Positions 40,443 through 44,976 of a stretch of DNA of 44,976 nucleotides are shown piece by piece. The stretch is from NCBI GenBank assembly GCA_002307145.1, contig DBTR01000077.1, forward strand, positions 2,764 to 47,739. The letters run 5' to 3'. Source of the stretch: Rhodospirillum sp. UBA1311. Its GTDB lineage: Bacteria > Pseudomonadota > Alphaproteobacteria > Rhodospirillales > Rhodospirillaceae. Positions within the stretch are counted from its first letter, which is position 1, and each line of letters opens with the position of its first letter. Made by a program: the position numbers and the translations under genes. Below the pieces are notes generated by a model that was not told the origin of the DNA, did no database searches, and worked only from the letters and a program-made list of their open reading frames with translations.

Positions 40443-41081
40443 TTAGAGCGCGAGCTCGACAGTCGGAGCGCCCAACTTGACGTATTGGGTCTCCTTGTTG
40501 TGGAGAAGCGCGGCGAGGCCCTGGTAGCGCGGGCGCGCCATCGGGTCGTTGCGCGTCGGCACAGGGTTGGGCTGCTCGCCCTTGGCATACTTGGCGGCGT
40601 TGCGGCCGATCGCCCGGAACACCGAGCGGTCGATCAGCGGCGACTGCGGGAAGAGTTCCAGGTTCTGGAGAATCTGGAGATCCCGCTGGTGGATCACCGA
40701 GGTGCCGCGACAGAGAATGCCGATGCCGATGCCCGAACCCGAGAGAACCGCGGCGTCGTGCGCGATCGCGCCGACGTCGGCGGACCGGGTGACGCGGACG
40801 AGGCGCGGCTTCAGCCCCTCTTCCTCGATCCCGGCGAAGACTTCCTTCAGCACGTCGCTGTGCGGAATGTCGACGATCGTCTTGGTCATCGCCTTGCCGA
40901 ACGCGGGCGGCACGCCGACCACGACTTCGTTGCGATCGGTGCCGACCTTGGCGGTTCCCAATTCGCGGAACGACAGGGGCGGCGGAGCGTCGCTGCTTCC
41001 ATTGGCCTTGGGTGCGGACCCCTGGGCTGCGCCCAGGATGTCCATGATCACCTGCCGGACCATGTCTTCGGAGATTTGCAT
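40443..41081 (-). CDS. pduD: B12-dependent diol/glycerol dehydratase, medium subunit
   Basis: A 212-residue beta subunit that makes the lower part of the cobalamin pocket. Family segments: DRNEVVVGVPPAFGKAMT, LKEVFAGIEEEGLKPRLVRV, SGSGIGIGILCRGTSVIHQR, FPQSPLIDRSVFRAIGRNAA. The N-terminal 20 residues (SEDMVRQVIMDILGAAQG) are an amphipathic encapsulation-type helix. Start at 41081 with AGGAGACGGGAAC before it; the frame continues upstream to 41144 into pduC without support. It is 11 bases after pduC. Confidence 0.95.
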   Translation of the reverse strand: MQISEDMVRQVIMDILGAAQGSAPKANGSSDAPPPLSFRELGTAKVGTDRNEVVVGVPPAFGKAMTKTIVDIPHSDVLKEVFAGIEEEGLKPRLVRVTRSADVGAIAHDAAVLSGSGIGIGILCRGTSVIHQRDLQILQNLELFPQSPLIDRSVFRAIGRNAAKYAKGEQPNPVPTRNDPMARPRYQGLAALLHNKETQYVKLGAPTVELAL

Positions 41082-41092
41082 GTTCCCGTCTC

Positions 41093-42760
41093 CTAGATCT
41101 GCTCGGCGTCGATCGCCTGCGGAATGTTCTTCAGCAGTTCCCACCGCTCGCCGGTGAGGCGATAGCCCGTGCCCGGTCCCTCGTAATCGTTCGGATGATT
41201 GATCGAGCTGATCACGTTGAACTTGTCGTCGAACACGGCGGAGGTCTGGAGATAGTCGCCTGCGACTTTCGCCTTCTGCATTTCGAGAACCGCCTCGGCG
41301 ACATCGCGGAAGCCGCGCTTGGCGAGCGCCCGTACCACGTCGAGACCGGTCGAGCCGCGCTTCATGAACCCGTCGATGCCGCGCAGGTCTTCGGGAACGT
41401 TGCGGTCCCCCATTTCCTTGCTGCCGTGGGCGTAGGTGGCGCGTTCGACCTCGTCGTCGGTGATCGGCGGCAGGCCGACTTCCTCGAACACCGCTTGGAG
41501 CGCGCGGGCCGCCTTGTTGCGGACCTCGATCACGCCAGCCTCGGTGACCGGCTTCAAGCCGCCGTCGACCTGCAGGTCGCGCTGCAGGACGAGGTAGTCG
41601 TCGTAGTCGTCGACGTCGTGGGTGGAGCCGGCGAACATGTTGTCGTAGTTCGGTTCGGCGGCGTAACCGGAGAAGATGAAGTCGGTTCCGGGGAGGAACT
41701 GCATCAGCATCCGCGCGGTGTTGCGCTCGATCGAGTGGGTGAAGGTCTGGTCGTTGCCCGACGCGACTTCGAGGTTCATCAGAACCGTCGCGAGGTTTTC
41801 GGCCAGCACGGTGCGAATGCCCGCGGGCACCGCGCCCGGCACGCCGATGCAGCTGATCGAGCCGTTCTGCAAGCCCTGCACGCCCGCACCCTTGGTCACC
41901 ATGATGCAGCGAACCTCAAGGTAGAGCATGGACTTGCCTTCAGCGTAGCCCATCAGCACTTCCGAACCCGTGCCCGAGGTGTAGCGCATCTTGAGGCCGC
42001 GCGACGCATAGGCGGAGGCGAGGAAGAACTTCGACCACGGCGTGTCGTCGCCGTCGATGAACACCTGCTCGGTGCCGTAGACCGAGACGGTTTCCGCATA
42101 CGAGGTGAGGCCGCGCATGCCCATGTTGAGTTCGGCCGCTTCTTCGACCGCGCACTGCGACAGCACGCCCGGACGCCCGACCTGACCGCCGACGAGGAGC
42201 GCCAACGCGTTCATCGGGGCGTAGCGGGCAATGCCCACGGTGGTCTCGATTTCGGCGAAACCGCGATAGGCGGCTTCCGCCGCGTCGGCCGCGAGCAGAG
42301 GCGCGCTATCCTTGACGTTGGTGACGTGCGCCTGGTTCATCGGCTGCTTGCGGGTGCGCATCTTCTGCATCGCCATCATCAGCTCGACGACGTTCAGCTC
42401 GCGCAGCACGCTCACCACCTTGGCGGGGGTGAAGCCGACCGCGAGGCGAACGAGTTCGGCGCGCGGCACGTTGATGTCGACCATCATCCGGGCGAACTTC
42501 AGCGAATCCACCGCCATCGCCTCTTCGGCGACGCGCTTGTCGACGCAGTAGTCCGCGATCGCGTAGTCGATCATGTCGAAGTCGTCACGGCGCTTGCCGT
42601 CGAGTTCGACGACCACGCCGTTCTGGATCTTGATCGAAGGTTTCGGATCATTGGGGCTGTCCATCGCCACAAGGCCGACATCCACCCATTCCTTGATGAA
42701 GCCGTCCTTGTTCACCGGGCGATCCGCGAGCACTTCAAATCGCTTTTGACGTTTTGCCAT
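41093..42760 (-). CDS. pduC: B12-dependent diol/glycerol dehydratase, large subunit
   Basis: A 555-residue alpha subunit with the radical active site. Family stretches such as KRFEVLADRPVNKDGF, ETTVGIARYAPMNALALLVG, MRGLTSYAETVSVYGTE, DGDDTPWSKFFLASAYASRG and YTSGTGSEVLMGY are intact. It converts glycerol to 3-hydroxypropionaldehyde or 1,2-propanediol to propionaldehyde using adenosylcobalamin. Sequence alone does not settle the preferred substrate; nearby glpF, glpK, glpD, glpP and dhaKLM favour glycerol. AGGAG precedes the ATG. It follows pduB by 55 bases. Confidence 0.97.
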   Translation of the reverse strand: MAKRQKRFEVLADRPVNKDGFIKEWVDVGLVAMDSPNDPKPSIKIQNGVVVELDGKRRDDFDMIDYAIADYCVDKRVAEEAMAVDSLKFARMMVDINVPRAELVRLAVGFTPAKVVSVLRELNVVELMMAMQKMRTRKQPMNQAHVTNVKDSAPLLAADAAEAAYRGFAEIETTVGIARYAPMNALALLVGGQVGRPGVLSQCAVEEAAELNMGMRGLTSYAETVSVYGTEQVFIDGDDTPWSKFFLASAYASRGLKMRYTSGTGSEVLMGYAEGKSMLYLEVRCIMVTKGAGVQGLQNGSISCIGVPGAVPAGIRTVLAENLATVLMNLEVASGNDQTFTHSIERNTARMLMQFLPGTDFIFSGYAAEPNYDNMFAGSTHDVDDYDDYLVLQRDLQVDGGLKPVTEAGVIEVRNKAARALQAVFEEVGLPPITDDEVERATYAHGSKEMGDRNVPEDLRGIDGFMKRGSTGLDVVRALAKRGFRDVAEAVLEMQKAKVAGDYLQTSAVFDDKFNVISSINHPNDYEGPGTGYRLTGERWELLKNIPQAIDAEQI

Positions 42761-42815
42761 TGCAGGCTCCTTACTGCCGGTCCCTGTTTCCCGGCTTCGG
42801 TATTGCTGGCTTGTC

Positions 42816-43604
42816 TCAGATGTACGGCGTGCCGGCCGACTTCGGTTCCTGACCCCAGGCCGAGAGCAGCTTGTTGCCGACTTCGCGCCCGGCGATCACC
42901 GCCTGGCGGACCGCGCCGGAATCGCCGGTCACCCAGATGAACACTTCGTTGGAGAAGGAGGTGTTCTTCTTCGGCGTGCCGCAGCCGAGGACTTCGACGT
43001 CCGCGGCCTTCACCGCAGCGTCGACCATCAGCATGCCGATCACCGCCGGAGCGCCGAGGATCAGGCCGAAGGCCTTGCCTTCCGGAACCCCGAACGCCTT
43101 GTTCAGCACCTTGCTGGCGCGGGCGCTGTACTGGTTCTCGGTGTAGCCCTGGTCGTTGCCATAGACGTCGCCGAAGTACTTCGGCAGGGTCTGGAGCGTG
43201 ACCTCGACGGCGCGGCGCGCGTCGGACACGTCTTCCGCACCGAAGACGATCAGGTTGCCGTGACCGGCGCCGCCCTTGGTGTCGCGCGGCATCTCGATCA
43301 TGATGATCTCGGTGTTGGTGGCCTTGATCGCCTCGTCGGCGGCCATCAGTTGCGGGCCGGCGCCGGTACGTCCGCCGATCACGCCGATCGAACGGTACTT
43401 CGGGTCGAACCCGAGAATTTCATGCACCTGGGGATCGAGATTGGCGATCACGATGCCCTGGGTGTCGCCCATCCCCGCGCCGACGAATTCGGTCAGCTGG
43501 GTCAGGTCGGCGGGGATGTGGGAAGCGGGCGCGGCGGCGGAAGCGCCGTTGCCTACCCGTTTCATGACTTCCGCCAGGACCTGGTCAATCATCGCGTCTT
43601 GCAT
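42816..43604 (-). CDS. pduB: Tandem BMC-domain shell protein PduB
   Basis: A 262-residue trimeric shell protein with two BMC domains (about 45-150 and 155-255): TEFVGAGMGDTQGIVIANLD, IGVIGGRTGAGPQLMAADEAI, GLILGAPAVIGMLMVDAAVKAA, FIWVTGDSGAVRQAVIAGREVG. The N-terminal helix (AMIDQVLAEVMKRVGNG) resembles the PduB segment that tethers cargo to the shell in Salmonella. The start at 43604 has GGAGGA; the frame extends 63 bases upstream into pduA. It is the second gene, 59 bases after pduA. Confidence 0.95.
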   Translation of the reverse strand: MQDAMIDQVLAEVMKRVGNGASAAAPASHIPADLTQLTEFVGAGMGDTQGIVIANLDPQVHEILGFDPKYRSIGVIGGRTGAGPQLMAADEAIKATNTEIIMIEMPRDTKGGAGHGNLIVFGAEDVSDARRAVEVTLQTLPKYFGDVYGNDQGYTENQYSARASKVLNKAFGVPEGKAFGLILGAPAVIGMLMVDAAVKAADVEVLGCGTPKKNTSFSNEVFIWVTGDSGAVRQAVIAGREVGNKLLSAWGQEPKSAGTPYI

Positions 43605-43663
43605 AGATTTTCCTCCACGAAGAGCTGCTGTGCGCTGGCTTATTGCGGCAGCTTCAGACGCCA

Positions 43664-43942
43664 TCACTCACCGGACGGCAGAATCTTCTCGACGTCCGCA
43701 TGCGGACGCGGAATCACGTGGACGGAGACGACTTCGCCCACCTTGGCCGCCGCGGCGGCGCCTGCATCGGTCGCGGCCTTCACCGCGCCGACGTCACCAC
43801 GGACCATCGCGGTCACAAGACCCGCGCCGATCTTTTCCTGGCCGACGAGGACGACGTTCGCCGCCTTCACCATCGCGTCCGCCGCCTCGATGCTGGCGAC
43901 GAGACCGCGGGTCTCGACCATTCCCAATGACTCTTTCGTCAT
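43664..43942 (-). CDS. pduA: Hexameric BMC shell protein PduA
   Basis: A 92-residue single BMC-domain protein: SLGMVETRGLVASIEAADAM, VVLVGQEKIGAGLVTAMVRG, VVSVHVIPRPHADVEKILP. The pore loop reads KIGAG, with Ala where PduA usually has Ser. It forms hexagonal facets and lets substrate diffuse in. It is the first gene of the operon, with a sigma-54 promoter about 70 bases upstream. The tailed BMC-H gene at 36944 appears to be a paralogue. Confidence 0.96.
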   Translation of the reverse strand: MTKESLGMVETRGLVASIEAADAMVKAANVVLVGQEKIGAGLVTAMVRGDVGAVKAATDAGAAAAAKVGEVVSVHVIPRPHADVEKILPSGE

Positions 43943-44020
43943 GTGACACCTCTGTTGAGAACAGGTTCATCCAATTCAACCTGGGCGAGCGTTCGACAGT
44001 CCGCCCCTTAGGGTTGGAAT

Positions 44021-44036
44021 TGCATACGGCGTTCCA
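44021..44036 (-). promoter_or_regulatory. Sigma-54 (-24/-12) promoter of the pdu operon
   Basis: On the minus strand TGGAACGCCGTATGCA has GG and GC exactly ten bases apart, against consensus TGGCAC-N5-TTGCA (two mismatches outside the essential GG and GC). Transcription would start near 44010, leaving a 65-70-base leader before pduA. The adjacent activator gene belongs to the sigma-54 class, which supports the call. Confidence 0.7.
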
Positions 44037-44133
44037 GAATCGGATTCATCGGACGATGAACCGTCTTCATCAGTCCAACCGTGAGGTTGCGGCCCTATTC
44101 GGAATGATCCGGATCGATCAACCCCAGGGCGTG

Positions 44134-44182
44134 CGTCGATGGTTCGACAGCGTCCGGGAGTCGGAGTGTCGATGCGTCGACA
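44134..44182. promoter_or_regulatory. Tandem palindromic activator sites (UAS) for the pdu operon
   Basis: TGTCGA-TGCG-TCGACA (44167-44182) and GTCGA-TGGT-TCGAC (44135-44148) are inverted repeats with the same half-sites and four-base centres. Their centres are 33 bases apart, three helical turns, and lie about 130 and 165 bases upstream of the predicted start, the usual place for NtrC-class enhancers. A further half-site TCGACA is at 44191-44196. Confidence 0.65.
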
Positions 44183-44270
44183 GCAAATTTTCGACACTTG
44201 ACCCGTGCGGCCCGGGTTTCGCACCGCCTCTACAACCCACACGATAGAGTGGGAAGGCGCAGGAATCCGA

Positions 44271-44297
44271 ACGGCGAGACCGGGGAGGTCTCGCCGT
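44271..44297 (-). terminator. Hairpin after the sigma-54 activator gene
   Basis: A perfect 11-bp stem ACGGCGAGACC/GGTCTCGCCGT with a five-base loop, 28 bases after the activator stop. The following minus-strand bases (TCGGATTCC) are only weakly T-rich. Confidence 0.6.
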
Positions 44298-44324
44298 GGA
44301 GAGCGGGTCAGGAAAACCGGGGAA

Positions 44325-44976
44325 TCAGATCGCGCCGCCGTATTCGCGCGGGATGCTCAGGCGGCGCATCTTGTAGATCAGCGTGGTGCGCGGAATGCCG
44401 AGACGCGCGGCCGCGCCCTTCGCCCCGCCCAGCACGCCGCCGGTCTCGCGCAGCACCTGGAGGATATGGCTGCGCTCGATGTCGACGAGCTTTTCCTCCG
44501 CCTCGGCGTGGGGCTGGGCGACCACATCGCGAAGCTCGGCGAAGGGCGACACCAGCACGTCGCCGGGGGAGAGGATCACCGCCCGCTGCAACAGGTTCTG
44601 GAGTTCACGGACGTTGCCCGGCCACTCGTAGCGGATCAGCGCCTCCATCACGTCGGGCGGAATGTCGCGGATCTGCCGGTTCATCTTCCGCGCATACTTG
44701 GCGACGAAATATGCGACCAGCTGCGGAATGTCCTCGCGGCGCTCCCGCAGCGGCGGCACCGCGATCGGGAAGACGTTGAGGCGGTAGTAGAGATCGGCGC
44801 GGAACTGCTTGTCGCGCATCATCTGTTCGAGGTTCCGGTTGCTCGCCGAGATCACCCGTACGTTGACCTTGATCGGCTTGGTGCTGCCGACCCGCTCGAA
44901 TTCCTGTTCCTGCAGCACGCGCAGCAGCTTCGGCTGAAGCTCGACCGGGAAGTCGCCGATTTCGTCGAGGAACAGG
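44325..44976 (-). CDS. Sigma-54-dependent transcriptional activator, 3' part
   Basis: The last 217 residues; the rest is beyond the right edge. The fragment opens at Walker B (LFLDEIGDFPVELQPKLLRV), then FERVGSTKPIKVNVRVISAS, the arginine-finger region FRADLYYRLNVFPI, PPLRERREDI, and WPGNVRELQNLLQRAV of the AAA+ domain, and ends with a Fis-type HTH (GAAARLGIPRTTLIYKMRRL). The sensor domain is not visible; the context recalls DhaR, the GAF-containing activator of glycerol dissimilation in enterics. It likely binds the TCGACA palindromes and activates the -24/-12 promoter of pduA. Confidence 0.93.
   Translation of the reverse strand, partial: LFLDEIGDFPVELQPKLLRVLQEQEFERVGSTKPIKVNVRVISASNRNLEQMMRDKQFRADLYYRLNVFPIAVPPLRERREDIPQLVAYFVAKYARKMNRQIRDIPPDVMEALIRYEWPGNVRELQNLLQRAVILSPGDVLVSPFAELRDVVAQPHAEAEEKLVDIERSHILQVLRETGGVLGGAKGAAARLGIPRTTLIYKMRRLSIPREYGGAI

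Larger units (their letters stand above)
43943..44324. promoter_or_regulatory. Regulatory region upstream of pduA
   Basis: 382 bases without a gene, between the sigma-54 activator and pduA, both on the minus strand. Content towards pduA: the activator terminator (44271-44297), a small hairpin CCCAC/GTGGG near 44237-44252, repeated TCGACA elements (44191, 44177, 44144, 43993), of which two form palindromes, and a -24/-12 promoter (44021-44036). Confidence 0.7.

Noticed and set aside
43943..44324. Possible cobalamin riboswitch before the B12-dependent operon
   Set aside because: No recognisable B12-box or matching stem architecture was found; the promoter leaves only a short leader.

Overview
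The window is GC-rich (coding GC high, third positions almost all G/C) and dense, and the gene repertoire and codon use fit an alphaproteobacterium, possibly Rhodospirillales; I cannot place it to genus from sequence alone. About 33 protein genes are supported, nearly all on the minus strand. No tRNA, rRNA or CRISPR array was seen.

Region 1 (1-17719). The 3' part of a sulfate/thiosulfate ABC ATPase (cysA, plus strand) converges on a long minus-strand gene train of about 17 kb. Read 5' to 3' it holds a membrane-anchored von Willebrand A (vWA) protein, SrfA, SrfB (actin/Hsp70-fold ATPase motifs), SrfC (dynamin-like GTPase motifs), a single-pass protein with Sel1-like repeats, a secreted PpkA-type vWA protein, an ABC exporter pair, a secreted formylglycine-generating-enzyme-like protein and two coiled-coil lipoproteins. 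The ABC pair is bracketed by two copies, in the same orientation, of a roughly 170-bp palindromic repeat. This looks like an envelope-spanning machine of unknown function built around Salmonella-type SrfABC.

Region 2 (17720-20545). A secreted esterase (plus), a DUF134 HTH protein carrying an unusual His/Gly/Cys-rich tail behind a 22-bp palindromic operator, and purC with a clear terminator.

Region 3 (20632-30115). Glycerol and dihydroxyacetone catabolism: dhaM (with a complete PTS enzyme I), dhaL, dhaK, glpF, glpK, a GlpP-type glycerol-3-phosphate antiterminator and glpD. The glpK leader contains a textbook intrinsic terminator, strong hairpins and palindromes, which suggests GlpP-controlled antitermination in a Gram-negative.

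Region 4 (30116-44976). A small exported protein, then a 13-kb minus-strand microcompartment operon: pduA, pduB, pduCDE (B12-dependent diol/glycerol dehydratase), pduGH reactivase, a BMC shell protein with a 100-residue Pro-rich tail, a tandem-BMC protein, EutJ-like ATPase, a flavoprotein-like PduM-position protein, PduN vertex protein, a stand-alone PduO C-terminal domain, PduP aldehyde dehydrogenase and a zinc alcohol dehydrogenase in the PduQ position. Upstream lie a sigma-54 -24/-12 promoter, two palindromic activator sites and the 3' part of a sigma-54 activator gene. No phosphotransacylase, acetate-type kinase or cobalamin adenosyltransferase is in view.

Together regions 3 and 4 form one glycerol island: uptake by GlpF; oxidation by GlpK/GlpD or phosphorylation of dihydroxyacetone by DhaKLM; and dehydration to 3-hydroxypropionaldehyde inside a shell, with PduP and the alcohol dehydrogenase disposing of the aldehyde. 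The substrate could also be 1,2-propanediol; the neighbours favour glycerol.
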